A stretch of DNA of 64,000 bases from positions 4,278,001 to 4,342,000 of the forward strand of contig NZ_CP150481.1 in NCBI RefSeq assembly GCF_047922965.1, in the 5' to 3' direction. Made by a program: the position numbers and the translations under genes. Positions 53,214 through 62,953 of the stretch are shown here, piece after piece (within the stretch, counting starts at the first letter, position 1; the number at the start of each line of letters is the position of its first letter). The stretch comes from Neptunicella plasticusilytica (GTDB taxonomy: Bacteria > Pseudomonadota > Gammaproteobacteria > Enterobacterales > Alteromonadaceae). The notes below the pieces were generated by a model. It saw nothing but the letters and a program-made list of their open reading frames with translations. It had not been told where the DNA came from and searched no databases.

Positions 53214-54695
53214 ATGAAATACAAAGATTTACGAGATTTTATTCAACAACTTGAACAGCAAGGTTTGCTTAAACGCGTGAGTCAGGAAGTCGATCCGGTG
53301 TTGGAAATGACTGAGATTGCTGATCGCACCCTTAAAAATGGCGGCCCGGCGATACTATTTGAAAACCCCAAGGGATTTACTACGCCGGTTCTGGCCAATT
53401 TATTCGGCACCCCGGAACGTGTCGCTATGGGCATGGGACAAGAATCTGTCGAGTCGTTACGTGAAGTGGGCAAGTTACTGGCCTACCTGAAAGAACCCGA
53501 TCCTCCTAAAGGATTAAAAGATGCCTGGAACAAAATCCCGGTATTCAAACAAGTACTGAATATGCCGGCCAAGGAAGTTAAAAAAGCCCCTTGCCAGCAA
53601 AATATCCTTAGTGGAAATGAGGTTGATTTAACTCAACTGCCAATACAAACCTGCTGGCCAGGCGATGTTGCCCCCCTGATTACCTGGGGTTTAACCGTGA
53701 CTCGTGGCCCGAACAAAGCCCGGCAAAATCTCGGTATTTATCGTCAACAGTTGCTGGGGCCGAATAAATTAATTATGCGCTGGTTGTCCCATCGCGGCGG
53801 TGCGCTGGATTTTAAAGAATGGTGTGATAGTCATCCAGGTGAGCATTTTCCGGTAGCCGTTGCTCTAGGGGCTGATCCTGCCACTATCCTGGGAGCGGTA
53901 ACCCCTGTTCCAGATACATTATCTGAATATGCCTTTGCCGGATTATTGCGCGGTGATAAAACCGAAGTCGTCACTTGTATTAGCAATAACTTGCAAGTAC
54001 CGGCATCGGCAGAATACGTGCTGGAAGGCTATATTGATCCCGGCGAAACCGCTCCGGAAGGGCCTTACGGTGATCACACCGGCTACTATAACGAAGTGGA
54101 AAGCTTTCCGGTTTTTACCGTTACTCATATTACCCATAGAGACAACCCCATATATCACAGCACTTATACGGGACGACCGCCAGATGAACCCGCAGTGTTG
54201 GGCGTGGCATTAAACGAGGTTTTTGTGCCTATACTGCAAAAGCAGTTCCCCGAAATAGTCGATTTTTACTTGCCGCCAGAGGGATGCAGCTATCGCATGG
54301 CAGTGGTCACGATGAAAAAACAATATCCCGGCCATGCCAAGCGGGTAATGATGGGCGTGTGGTCTTTTTTGCGTCAGTTTATGTATACCAAATTTGTGAT
54401 AGTTTGTGATGATGACGTTAATGCCCGCGACTGGAAAGATGTTATCTGGGCAATTACCACTCGCATGGATCCGGCCAGGGATACCACACTGGTGGAGAAT
54501 ACACCGATTGATTATCTGGATTTTGCCTCACCAGTTTCCGGTTTAGGCTCAAAGATGGGTATGGACGCCACCAGCAAATGGCCCGGAGAAACCAGCAGGG
54601 AATGGGGCACCCCAATAGAAATGAGTCAGTCCGTTAAAGACCGGATTGATCAGCTTTGGCCCGAATTGGGTCTTGATCAAACCAACGATAAGTAA
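53214..54695 (+). CDS. ubiD: 4-hydroxy-3-polyprenylbenzoate decarboxylase
   Basis: A 493-residue UbiD enzyme of ubiquinone synthesis, using prenylated FMN to decarboxylate the aromatic ring. KNGGPAILFENPKG, LPIQTCWPGDVAPLITWGLTVTRGPNKARQNLGIYRQQLLG and the EGPYGDHTGYYNEVESFPVFTVTHITHR region carrying the E-R-E type catalytic acids identify it. Its length matches E. coli UbiD (497). It is followed by fre at a six-base gap, as in E. coli. Confidence 0.96.
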   Translation: MKYKDLRDFIQQLEQQGLLKRVSQEVDPVLEMTEIADRTLKNGGPAILFENPKGFTTPVLANLFGTPERVAMGMGQESVESLREVGKLLAYLKEPDPPKGLKDAWNKIPVFKQVLNMPAKEVKKAPCQQNILSGNEVDLTQLPIQTCWPGDVAPLITWGLTVTRGPNKARQNLGIYRQQLLGPNKLIMRWLSHRGGALDFKEWCDSHPGEHFPVAVALGADPATILGAVTPVPDTLSEYAFAGLLRGDKTEVVTCISNNLQVPASAEYVLEGYIDPGETAPEGPYGDHTGYYNEVESFPVFTVTHITHRDNPIYHSTYTGRPPDEPAVLGVALNEVFVPILQKQFPEIVDFYLPPEGCSYRMAVVTMKKQYPGHAKRVMMGVWSFLRQFMYTKFVIVCDDDVNARDWKDVIWAITTRMDPARDTTLVENTPIDYLDFASPVSGLGSKMGMDATSKWPGETSREWGTPIEMSQSVKDRIDQLWPELGLDQTNDK

Positions 54696-54701
54696 AAATT
54701 G

Positions 54702-55400
54702 ATGACAGAAATAGTTTGTAAGCTCAATAAGATTGAACCACTGACACCCTTTGTTAAACAGATTGTCTTGCAACCCGATGCCAGTTTAGACTTTAAACCC
54801 GGGCAATATATCCGGGTTGTGATGGCAGATACCGACAGACGACCTTTTTCGATTGTTAACGCACCGGGTGATTCTCAGCAGGTCGAATTGCATATTGGTG
54901 CCTCAGAACAGAACCCATACGCATGGGAAGTATTACAACACCTGGAACAGCACAATCAATGTATAATCGACGGTCCGCATGGTAAGGCATTTTTGCGTGA
55001 CAGCCAGCCCAAACCGACTATTCTGCTGGCAGGAGGCACCGGTTATTCCTATACCAGTTCCATTTTGCAGGCGCTGCTGGGTAACAACGGCAAAGAGCCC
55101 ATATTTTTATATTGGGGGACTCGTACCCTGCAAGATATGTACGCACTCGAAGAATTGCAAGACCTGGCTAAACAGCATCGTAACTTCGCATTTGTACCTG
55201 TTATTGAAAACCCGACTGCAGACTGGCAAGGACGCACGGGCAGGGTACACGAAGCCGTATTGGCCGACTTTGTTAGTCTGGAGCCTTACCAGGTATATGT
55301 TGCCGGACGTTTTGAAATGGCGGGGGTAGCCCGCGAAGATTTTCATGCCCAAGGCTTGTTACTGGAGAACCTTTACGGCGACGCTTTCGAATTTATCTAG
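54702..55400 (+). CDS. fre: NAD(P)H-flavin reductase
   Basis: A 232-residue ferredoxin-reductase-fold protein. The flavin site RPFSIVNAPGD (canonical RPFS), then LHIGASEQNPYAWEVLQ, the NAD(P)H loop ILLAGGTGYSYTSSILQALL, YWGTRTLQDMYALEELQ and the C-terminal FGDAF-like YGDAFEFI match Fre. It supplies reduced flavin, including for UbiX/UbiD cofactor and iron reduction. The ATG at 54702 fits E. coli Fre; a TTG sits one codon earlier. Confidence 0.94.
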   Translation: MTEIVCKLNKIEPLTPFVKQIVLQPDASLDFKPGQYIRVVMADTDRRPFSIVNAPGDSQQVELHIGASEQNPYAWEVLQHLEQHNQCIIDGPHGKAFLRDSQPKPTILLAGGTGYSYTSSILQALLGNNGKEPIFLYWGTRTLQDMYALEELQDLAKQHRNFAFVPVIENPTADWQGRTGRVHEAVLADFVSLEPYQVYVAGRFEMAGVAREDFHAQGLLLENLYGDAFEFI

Positions 55401-55418
55401 ACCGTAAACATCCACAAA

Positions 55419-55455
55419 AAAGCCCGCTATGATCCTTGTCATGGCGGGCTTTTAT
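55419..55455. terminator. Bidirectional terminator between fre and dsbA
   Basis: The stem AAGCCCGCTATGA / TCATGGCGGGCTT has one mismatch, with flanking A and T runs on both sides, serving both convergent transcripts. Confidence 0.85.
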
Positions 55456-55473
55456 TTGGCTGAACTCACATGG

Positions 55474-56100
55474 TTACTTCAGATGGGTTAACCATACAAT
55501 CAAGTTAACAATATCGTCGCTATTCATATCGCGGGTAAATTTTGCCTTGTATTTACCATTGACGATAAAAGTCGGCACACTGTTCACATGGTTACGATAT
55601 TCATCGATAGTCTTGTTATTTTTCAGCGCCATACTGTTAACGCTAAATCCGGCCACCTGTTTATCAAATGTTTCGCCATCCACACCATTTACAATGAAGA
55701 TATTCTTCAGATCTTTTAATGACGTGATGTGGGCTTTTTGCACATGAATATATTTGAATATGGCCGAATTAATCAGATCTTCCTGCTTAAGAATACGCCC
55801 CACCATCATGGCTTTAGTCGCGTCATCCTGTATTTCAGGCGTAGTAAATCCCATAAAATTGACATGGGTCTTCTTGAATGGAACATCATCAGGTAGCTTC
55901 TTCTTGATTTCAGTAACTAATGACTCAAATCTGAAGCAATGCGGGCACCAGAACGAGAAAAATTCGATGACTTCCGGTTTCGCCGTTGCTTTCTCAGCAA
56001 TAACTTCATAATGCTCACCTTCTTTCCACTGCTCCTGTGCACAAGCTTGCAAGGGTAACAATAGCGCCAATAACACTAATCCAACTATTTTTCTCATCAT
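55474..56100 (-). CDS. dsbA: Periplasmic disulfide oxidoreductase DsbA
   Basis: A 208-residue thioredoxin-fold protein with signal peptide (about 1-21, ACA/QEQW) and active site CPHC in EFFSFWCPHCFRFES. The cis-Pro loop is in SVPTFIVNGKYKA. It introduces disulfides into exported proteins, likely reoxidised by DsbB. It is divergent in content from its neighbours and ends at the shared terminator with fre. Confidence 0.94.
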   Translation of the reverse strand: MMRKIVGLVLLALLLPLQACAQEQWKEGEHYEVIAEKATAKPEVIEFFSFWCPHCFRFESLVTEIKKKLPDDVPFKKTHVNFMGFTTPEIQDDATKAMMVGRILKQEDLINSAIFKYIHVQKAHITSLKDLKNIFIVNGVDGETFDKQVAGFSVNSMALKNNKTIDEYRNHVNSVPTFIVNGKYKAKFTRDMNSDDIVNLIVWLTHLK

Positions 56101-56211
56101 AAGACTCGTCTTCTACTCAAAAAGATTATTTTCCCGTCGGCAGATTAGCATAGCTTGCTACAAAATCCGACTGACCTTTGTAACAAGCTATGAGAGAAAG
56201 CAATATCAAAC

Positions 56212-58149
56212 CTAGAAGCGATAGGTGGCCCCCACATAGGCTGCGCGATCTTGTCCGGCAAAACCATACACATCCTGATAGTCCTGATCCAGCAAATTGT
56301 CGGCGCGCAATTGCAGTTGTAATTGTTCGCTTAGTTGATATTGAATAGCCAAATTAACCAGAGTATAAGCGCGTAAACCTACTGTTTGTTGGGTTAGCGG
56401 ATAAGGAGGGTAATACACATCCTCGCGGCTGCCTTGATAAGCGGCATGTAAACAGATATTACCTTGTTGGCTGGCAAACGGCAGATTCAGAGTGATCCCT
56501 GCGCTATGGCGCGGTCTTCTCAGCTCGTTTTGATCCTGCTGCATATCGTTTGGCTCGGAGGCATCCAGATAACTGTAGTTAATCTGAATACCCAAATCGC
56601 CTAATTTGCCAGTTACAGACGTTTCCACACCTTGGCGATGGCTAGTGCCATCTTTATTAATAGCAGTAGTGACAAAATTGTCGGCATCGTAATAGTAACC
56701 GTTAATCTCATCCTGCAGGCGGCTACTAAACCATGACCAGGCCCACTGCCAGTCCTGGTTTATCTGCATGTCCCCGCCAAGTTCCCAACTTTGCGAATAT
56801 TCGGGAGACAAATCCGGATTACCGACAAAAGGAAAACTGGAAGTGGCGTAGTAGCCGAAGCGATCAACAAAAGAAGGATTTTTCACCGCTTTACCATAAC
56901 TTACATACAACCGGCTATTATCTGTAGGCTGATAGTTCACTCCCATTCGATGGCTGTTACTGTTATCGAATACCTGGTTATGATCCGCTCTGGCACTGAC
57001 AGACAGGTTCCATTTAGCCGACAAATAGTGCTGTACATCCACAATCAGTGAATTGATATGGTTGGATAAATCCTGATTCGGATCGCCATAATCGGTTACC
57101 GTACCCCGTTGCTCAAAGTTTTCTTCAGTGTGTTCTGCCGCTATGACAAAACTACTTTGCGGCGCATAGCGATAAGCCGACTGCCAGTAATAGCGCTGCA
57201 TATCACTGTGATTGCTACCATTAGCGATATTATCGTTAAAGGTATCATTTTCATTGCGGTTAAATTGCACTCCGGCCTGGTGACTCCAAGGCTTGCCCCC
57301 GTCATTGCGCCACAATAACTGACCACTCTGGCGCAAGACATCAGTATGGTTATTAGCATCGGCAGACAATCCGGTAGTCACAAAATCCGTTCCATCAAAA
57401 TCTGATGTCGCATCACTATGTTGAAACGACCATTCAAGCCGATTATTTGCTGAAAATTGCCAGCCTAAATGGTTAGAAAAATGGGTGTTTTTATAACCGT
57501 CGTCTTCATTGCCGACTAGTGAAATATTACTGCCATCTGTTTTGAATAATGATGCGGACAGTCCGTAATTGAATTTATCTTGTTTGCCTCTGACACCAGC
57601 ACTGAGTTGGCGGGTGTTGTTCTGCCCCAGTTGCAAACCGATATCGCCATCAAGATCCGAGGTTTCTGCCTTGGTACTGATCAGGATCACGCCGCCCACC
57701 GCGCCACTGCCCCATAAGGCACTTTGTGGCCCGCGCAGAATTTCAATTTTCTGCACATCACTAAGATTAATTTGGGAAAAATCAACGGTATCGCCCTGAC
57801 CGATATCATTGATCGCCACACCATCCACCAGTACCAGAACATGGTTGGCTTCGCTGCCACGCATTCTCAATTCGGTTAATGCTCCCTTGCCGCCAGACTG
57901 GCTAAACGCCAAACCGTTCTGGCCGCGCAACAAGTCCACCAGACTAAGGGCACCAGACTGCTTGATCTGCGCATAGTCGATAAGCGTTGTTGAGCCGCTT
58001 AGTTTATTTTTTTGGATAGCAATTCTGGAACCCAGAATACTGATTTGCTCCACTTCGGCCTGGGCTTGAGCAAAACAAGACGTCGATAGAATAACGGATA
58101 AAACGCCAGCTGAACGCTGTTTGAAATTTAACATAATTGATTGATCCAC
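56212..58149 (-). CDS. btuB: TonB-dependent vitamin B12 receptor
   Basis: A 645-residue outer-membrane receptor. A signal peptide (about 1-32) is followed by a plug with SALSLVDLLRGQNGLAFSQSGGKGALTELRMRGSEANHVLVLVDGVAINDIGQ and ILRGPQSALWGSGAVGGVILISTK, then a barrel ending in AAYVGATYRF. The cobalamin riboswitch directly upstream gives the substrate. The GTG start at 58149 has a GGAG six bases upstream; an ATG 15 bases later has no site. Length is close to E. coli BtuB (614). Confidence 0.92.
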   Translation of the reverse strand: MDQSIMLNFKQRSAGVLSVILSTSCFAQAQAEVEQISILGSRIAIQKNKLSGSTTLIDYAQIKQSGALSLVDLLRGQNGLAFSQSGGKGALTELRMRGSEANHVLVLVDGVAINDIGQGDTVDFSQINLSDVQKIEILRGPQSALWGSGAVGGVILISTKAETSDLDGDIGLQLGQNNTRQLSAGVRGKQDKFNYGLSASLFKTDGSNISLVGNEDDGYKNTHFSNHLGWQFSANNRLEWSFQHSDATSDFDGTDFVTTGLSADANNHTDVLRQSGQLLWRNDGGKPWSHQAGVQFNRNENDTFNDNIANGSNHSDMQRYYWQSAYRYAPQSSFVIAAEHTEENFEQRGTVTDYGDPNQDLSNHINSLIVDVQHYLSAKWNLSVSARADHNQVFDNSNSHRMGVNYQPTDNSRLYVSYGKAVKNPSFVDRFGYYATSSFPFVGNPDLSPEYSQSWELGGDMQINQDWQWAWSWFSSRLQDEINGYYYDADNFVTTAINKDGTSHRQGVETSVTGKLGDLGIQINYSYLDASEPNDMQQDQNELRRPRHSAGITLNLPFASQQGNICLHAAYQGSREDVYYPPYPLTQQTVGLRAYTLVNLAIQYQLSEQLQLQLRADNLLDQDYQDVYGFAGQDRAAYVGATYRF

Positions 58150-58212
58150 TTAATGCTCCGCCCGAGCATGATGAAAAGTCACATACAGGAATGAAAATCT
58201 TAGTCCTGAAAC

Positions 58213-58425
58213 ACAGGTTAAAGGCCGGTCTCCGGGCTGGTAAGCGATACGTTGTATCTGGCTTGTTGCCTTCCCGTTCGAAAACAGTGGCGCTTTAACA
58301 AACCTACATTCTTAATCGAATGACTTACTTTACCGTTGCGGGGGCAGCGTCTGATTTACACAGACTTCCCGTTTAACTTCTGTTATTAAAGGTCATTAAA
58401 ACCCTATAACAAGAAGCACCTTAAA
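58213..58425 (-). ncRNA. Cobalamin (AdoCbl) riboswitch
   Basis: Read on the minus strand, the region contains, in order, GGTGC, a CGGGAAG-type stem, CTGCCCCCGCAACGG, the conserved B12 box GCCACTG followed after a short spacer by CGGGAAGGC, and a closing segment CCGGAGACCGGCC. This is the cobalamin riboswitch layout. It lies between srkA and btuB and should repress btuB translation or transcription when B12 is plentiful. The boundaries are approximate. Confidence 0.92.
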
Positions 58426-58463
58426 CTGCGTGGCATTATAATTTGATGGAATATAAAATCAAT

Positions 58464-59450
58464 CTATTGATTAAAGTTCTGCGGCGATAAACTCAACGCG
58501 GGCTCTTGCAGAGCGGATAACTGCTCTTTTAGGGCCAACACTTGCTCTTCCCAGTAACGTTCACTGGAAAACCAGGGAAACGCACGCGGAAAAGCCGGAT
58601 CTTGCCAGCGTCGGGCCAGCCAGCCCATGTAATGGATCATGCGCATCGCCCGCAACGGCTCAATCAAGCTCAACTGACTCATATCAAAATCGGCAAATTC
58701 TTCATAGGCAGAAATCAGGGTATCGAGTTGCAGTAATTGTTCTTGCCGATCACCGGACAACATCATCCAGATATCCTGAATAGCAGGCCCCATACGACTG
58801 TCATCCAAATCAACAAAAGTGGGGCCATCGCGCCATAGAATGTTGCCCGGGTGACAATCACCGTGCAAACGGATCTCGTTGTCACAATGATACAAATCAG
58901 CCGCTTTATCAGCCACCATGTGCAAAATGGTAAAAAATGCCGTTTCGATTTGTGCTGGTACCAGTTGGCTCTGCTTTAGAATCGCCAAGGGTTGTCGCAA
59001 GTATTCATCAACAGTAATTGACGGACGGGCTTTAAAATCGCTTCCCTGACCAACCTGATGAATACGACCAATAAAACGTCCCATCCATTCCAGTTGCTCC
59101 AGGTTATCCACTTCAAACTGACGACCGCCAACTGAGGGATACAGAGCAAATAAATAGCCCTGATATTCAAGTAAACTGGATTGGGAATATTTGAGCGGCG
59201 CCACCAACGGAATATCATGATCCGCTAACTCAAAGGCAAATTGATGCTCTTCTTCAATTTGTTGCCGGGTCCAGCGGTTGGGGCGATAAAATTTGACCAC
59301 GTAACGCTGCCGATCTTGAGCCATAAATTGATAAACCCGGTTCTCATAGCTGTTCAAGCCCAGTAAGCCGGACTCAACAATCAGTCCGGTGCTTTCAATA
59401 GCATCGAGAATAAAATCGGGCGTAAGCGAAGAAAAGTTAAATTCCGGCAC
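58464..59450 (-). CDS. srkA: Stress response serine/threonine kinase SrkA (YihE/RdoA)
   Basis: A 328-residue choline-kinase-fold protein. GLNSYENRVYQFMAQDRQRYVVKFYRPNRWTRQQIEEEHQFA carries the ATP Lys, and RLHGDCHPGNILWRDGPTFVDLDDSRMGPAIQDIWMML carries the HGDxHxxN catalytic loop and metal Asp. It matches SrkA, a Cpx-linked kinase protecting E. coli from stress-induced death. It lies upstream of the riboswitch on the same strand and downstream of ccoG. Confidence 0.92.
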   Translation of the reverse strand: MPEFNFSSLTPDFILDAIESTGLIVESGLLGLNSYENRVYQFMAQDRQRYVVKFYRPNRWTRQQIEEEHQFAFELADHDIPLVAPLKYSQSSLLEYQGYLFALYPSVGGRQFEVDNLEQLEWMGRFIGRIHQVGQGSDFKARPSITVDEYLRQPLAILKQSQLVPAQIETAFFTILHMVADKAADLYHCDNEIRLHGDCHPGNILWRDGPTFVDLDDSRMGPAIQDIWMMLSGDRQEQLLQLDTLISAYEEFADFDMSQLSLIEPLRAMRMIHYMGWLARRWQDPAFPRAFPWFSSERYWEEQVLALKEQLSALQEPALSLSPQNFNQ

Positions 59451-59515
59451 CAGTGCTCTCTATTTCAGTTGCAAAAACAGAGACATCATACACGTCGTCA
59501 TAAACAATCGAATAT

Positions 59516-60949
59516 TTATCGATACAGAAATTTGCTCGGCTCCTGTTGCACCACTTCCCCATTGCCTGGCGTAACAGCCTGAACGCGAATTTTGATATCG
59601 GTGACCGCATCTTCAATATCATAAGCATCGACAGCAATACTCACCGGTAATGTAAAGACTTCCCCACCTTTAACCGTCACCTCATTTTGGCCGGTGAACC
59701 TGGGATTAGTTAAACCCTCCACCGAAATTGAGTAGGTTTCGTCGAACTGCGATTTATTCAAAATTTTCAGGGTATAGACATTTTCAATCAGGCCGTCGTT
59801 GGTTTCACGATACAAGCTGTTGCGATCACGAATAATATCCACCGCCAGCGGAACCCGGGTCATTAATTCCAGCACCAGTAATCCAGTCATCACCAGCAAC
59901 ACCACTGCATAACCCACCAGTTTTGGTCTGAAAATATGGCTTTTGCCGCCTTTAAGCTGATTTTCCGAGGTAAAACGGATCAACCCCCGTGGATAGCGCA
60001 TCTTGTCCATCGTATCGTTACAGGCATCAACGCATTTTCCACAATCAATACATTCATATTGCAACCCGTTGCGAATATCGATACCTGTGGGACATACCAG
60101 CACACATAGATTGCAATCGACACAATCGCCGATATTTTTTTCCTTGCGAGTCTGTTCGTCCATCTTGCGCGGACGGGGACCGCGGCTTTCGCCGCGAGCT
60201 GCATCATAAGCTACCGTCAACGTATCCTGATCAAACATTACCGACTGAAAACGGGCATAGGGACAAATATGGGTACACATGATTTCCCGCAACCACCCTG
60301 CGTTACCATAAGTACAAAGTGCAAAAAACCAGGTGGATACCGTTACCCAGAATCCGGTTTGCAGAGTAACAAAATCAACAAATAACGGTTTAATTGGTGT
60401 GAAATAGCCGACAAAGGTTAAGGAAGTCAGGAACGCCACCACTAGCCAGCTAGTATGCTTAGCGGTTTTACGCCAGAACTTGTCAAAGTCCATTGACCGT
60501 TCATCCAGTTTTATCCGTTTGTTGCGACTGCCTTCAAACAGTTCTTCAAACCAGATAAAAATAAAAGTCCAGGTAGTTTGCGGGCACATAAAACCGCACC
60601 AAACTCTTCCAGCAAAAGTGGTGACAAAAAATAAAGCATAGGCCGAGACGATAAATATCCATGCCAGCAAAGTCAGATCCTGAGGCCATAAAGTTAAATT
60701 AAAAATGGTAAAACGCTGCTCCGCCAGATCAAACAGGATTGCTTGCTGTCCGTTAAACTGCAGCCAGGGCAATATCACAAACAAGGCCAGAAAAAATAGC
60801 CCGAAAGAGCGTCTGAAGGTATCCAGGATGCCTTTAACCGAGCGCACATAGATATGACTGCGGGGCGTATAATGATTGTCGTGCGAACTCGACTCTGGTT
60901 GATGGATCTTGACTGGGGAAATATCTTTAATCGGGATTTGCTTGTTCAT
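59516..60949 (-). CDS. ccoG: Cytochrome c oxidase accessory protein CcoG (RdxA/FixG)
   Basis: A 477-residue membrane iron-sulfur protein. Helices at about 40-60, 80-105, 150-200 and 330-355 bracket the CGFMCPQTTW and CTHICPYARFQ motifs and two 4Fe-4S clusters (CVDCNLCVLVCPTGIDIRNGLQYECIDCGKCVDAC). A C-terminal immunoglobulin-like domain follows. CcoG reduces copper during cbb3 oxidase assembly; no ccoNOPQ genes lie in the window. I chose the ATG at 60949; a TTG 18 bases upstream is possible, and neither has a clear ribosome-binding site. Confidence 0.93.
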   Translation of the reverse strand: MNKQIPIKDISPVKIHQPESSSHDNHYTPRSHIYVRSVKGILDTFRRSFGLFFLALFVILPWLQFNGQQAILFDLAEQRFTIFNLTLWPQDLTLLAWIFIVSAYALFFVTTFAGRVWCGFMCPQTTWTFIFIWFEELFEGSRNKRIKLDERSMDFDKFWRKTAKHTSWLVVAFLTSLTFVGYFTPIKPLFVDFVTLQTGFWVTVSTWFFALCTYGNAGWLREIMCTHICPYARFQSVMFDQDTLTVAYDAARGESRGPRPRKMDEQTRKEKNIGDCVDCNLCVLVCPTGIDIRNGLQYECIDCGKCVDACNDTMDKMRYPRGLIRFTSENQLKGGKSHIFRPKLVGYAVVLLVMTGLLVLELMTRVPLAVDIIRDRNSLYRETNDGLIENVYTLKILNKSQFDETYSISVEGLTNPRFTGQNEVTVKGGEVFTLPVSIAVDAYDIEDAVTDIKIRVQAVTPGNGEVVQQEPSKFLYR

Positions 60950-61131
60950 GTAATACGAGTAATCCAATAACCAACTTCAGACAGGATTATATCAGTTTAG
61001 CGACAACTAATGGTTGCTACACTGTTTTAAATCAACAAATTCTTAGGTATAGGATCACATAAGGATAAAAACTGTACAGCGGGTACAATTATTGTATTCT
61101 GGCTCTACTGGGTGCCACCTTTACAACTTTC

Positions 61132-61488
61132 ATGAAAAAAACCTTTATTATCATTATTGAAATCGCACTGTTGTATTTATTATTGCGCTCGTCTTTTGTG
61201 CAGTATCTGTTGTCTGACATGCATAGAACTTTATCCGACTGGATGACGGAAATTTCTCAGGTGCAGGATCGCCAAACCCTTGATCAGTTACGCGGTAGTA
61301 TGTCGATGGAAACCCGCCAGTTTAATGAGCAGCAATTGGATTACTTTAACAAGATAACCTATAGCACTGAGCAAGTGCTGCGGTTCGAGAATCTGTATTG
61401 TATTAAAAAAGACAAGAATCCCTTTATTTACGGCCCTACATTGACCCATTTTTGCGGTGAAATTAACCGCCTTAAATCACAATTCTGA
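61132..61488 (+). CDS. Small membrane-anchored protein of unknown function
   Basis: A 118-residue protein with one N-terminal membrane helix (MKKTFIIIIEIALLYLLLRSSFVQYLL) and a charged, helical remainder with two Cys near the C-terminus (YCIKKDK, FCGEINR). I recognise no family. It starts the plus-strand group leading to the secretion-type ATPase, 129 bases upstream, and could belong to it. Codon use is like its neighbours. Confidence 0.65.
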   Translation: MKKTFIIIIEIALLYLLLRSSFVQYLLSDMHRTLSDWMTEISQVQDRQTLDQLRGSMSMETRQFNEQQLDYFNKITYSTEQVLRFENLYCIKKDKNPFIYGPTLTHFCGEINRLKSQF

Positions 61489-61617
61489 CTTAACAAACCA
61501 TTGTTAACTGACGCCCAAATCGCGTAAGCTTAGTCCCATTCGGGTGAGCCCCTGTACATGTAGTAATGGGGTATTTGGACTAATTGCCATTTCTCTTAGA
61601 TAGAGCGACAGTACGTC

Positions 61618-62634
61618 ATGTATGAAAATTTTTATGGACTAAACAACCGGCCTTTTCAACTAACACCGGATCCTGAGTTCTTTTTTGCCAGTAAATTGCA
61701 CAAAAGAGCCCTTTCCTATCTTGAATATGGTTTATCACAATCAGAAGGATTTATTGTTATTACTGGTGAAATCGGCACTGGTAAAACGACCATCGCTAAT
61801 AGTTTATTGAGTGACATCAATCATGACGATATTGTTTCTGCCCAAATTGTCACGCCCAAACTATCGCCGGATGAACTGGTCAGGATGGTTGCCAGCAAAT
61901 TTTCAGTCAACATAAAAGGCCAGACCAAAACCGAAACCCTCGATGCGCTTGAACAATTTTTGATTCAATTGCAGAAGCAAGGAAAACGCGCACTGTTGCT
62001 GGTTGACGAGGCGCAAAACCTGCCGCTGGAATCGATTGAAGAACTGCGCATGCTGTCTAACTTCCAGGTAAGCGGTAAACCATTATTGCAGAGCTTTTTA
62101 CTCGGACAGGAAGAACTGCAGGACATTATTAAAGCCCCGAATATGGAGCAATTCCGGCAACGCATAGTCGCCTCTTGTCATTTAACCGCATTGAGCGAGG
62201 AGGAATGCAAAAACTATATTGAATTCCGACTCCATCATGCCGGCTGGAATGGCAGCAGTTTATTTAGCGATAGTGCTTTTAAAGCCATTTATGACTTTAC
62301 CGGTGGTGTGCCCCGAAGAATCAACACCTTTGTCGATCGGGCGTTATTATTTGGCTTTCTTGAAGAACTGGAATTTCTGGATGCGGATGATATTGAAGCC
62401 GTTACCAAAGAAGTCGCTGACGAGATGTTTGTCCAAAAAGATAAGGATATCCCGTTACAAGAGGCCAATGTGGCACCGGATATTAAGGACGTTAATTATT
62501 ATAAATCCATGTTGCTAGAGCTTGTCGATACCCTCGACAACACCATTAACCAGAAAATTAAATTAACCCGTTATATTGATAAGTTGTTGAAAAAGAAATA
62601 TAAAACCTATATTCGGCTGAAATCTGACGAATAA
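61618..62634 (+). CDS. XrtA/ExeA-type AAA ATPase
   Basis: A 338-residue ATPase. The N-terminal MYENFYGLNNRPFQLTPDPEFFFASKLHKRALSYLEYGL is the signature of the ExeA/GspA-like ATPases found in exosortase (PEP-CTERM/XrtA) loci (TIGR03015-like). Walker A is GEIGTGKTT (about 50-58) and Walker B ALLLVDEAQNLP, followed by sensor-type FRQRIVASCHLTAL and GGVPRRINTFVDRALL. A C-terminal extension (about 275-338) is helical. It probably serves polysaccharide or envelope assembly. The ATG at 61618 is unambiguous. Confidence 0.85.
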   Translation: MYENFYGLNNRPFQLTPDPEFFFASKLHKRALSYLEYGLSQSEGFIVITGEIGTGKTTIANSLLSDINHDDIVSAQIVTPKLSPDELVRMVASKFSVNIKGQTKTETLDALEQFLIQLQKQGKRALLLVDEAQNLPLESIEELRMLSNFQVSGKPLLQSFLLGQEELQDIIKAPNMEQFRQRIVASCHLTALSEEECKNYIEFRLHHAGWNGSSLFSDSAFKAIYDFTGGVPRRINTFVDRALLFGFLEELEFLDADDIEAVTKEVADEMFVQKDKDIPLQEANVAPDIKDVNYYKSMLLELVDTLDNTINQKIKLTRYIDKLLKKKYKTYIRLKSDE

Positions 62635-62690
62635 TTCGTCAGTTAATATAATCATAACCAAAAGTCGGCCGAAAAAGCATAACGGAACTT

Positions 62691-62780
62691 GTGGTAAAGA
62701 AACGAGTTCTAAGCGGTAAGGATCTGGTGATCCTGGATAAAAATAATAATGACATGCAGTTAGGCTTTATTTGGGGATAG
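62691..62780 (+). CDS. Possible 29-residue ORF
   Basis: A GTG-started frame reading VVKKRVLSGKDLVILDKNNNDMQLGFIWG, located five bases before the next small ORF. A CGGA lies upstream. Nothing else supports it, so it may be noise. Confidence 0.25.
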   Translation: MVKKRVLSGKDLVILDKNNNDMQLGFIWG

Positions 62781-62784
62781 GCTA

Positions 62785-62946
62785 ATGAAAATAGTAAACA
62801 ACAGCTACCACAAGGTAACCACTTTAGGAGAGCGATCGGAAGGCTCTCGCAGACAAGCTTACTACCATGGAAAGTACCGGCGAGAGATCTTTTATATCGG
62901 TTTGTCGGTTATTTTGCTTGTTGTGGCAGCCGGGCTGACTAGCTAG
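62785..62946 (+). CDS. Small single-helix membrane protein
   Basis: A 53-residue frame with a GGGGATAGG ribosome-binding-like stretch just upstream of the ATG. A basic, Tyr/Ser-rich N-terminal part (MKIVNNSYHKVTTL ... QAYYHGKYRRE) leads to a C-terminal helix (IFYIGLSVILLVVAAGLTS). The basic residues before the helix predict N-terminus inside. It stops eight bases before the convergent outer-membrane protein gene. I recognise no family. Confidence 0.5.
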   Translation: MKIVNNSYHKVTTLGERSEGSRRQAYYHGKYRREIFYIGLSVILLVVAAGLTS

Positions 62947-62953
62947 CCGGAAG

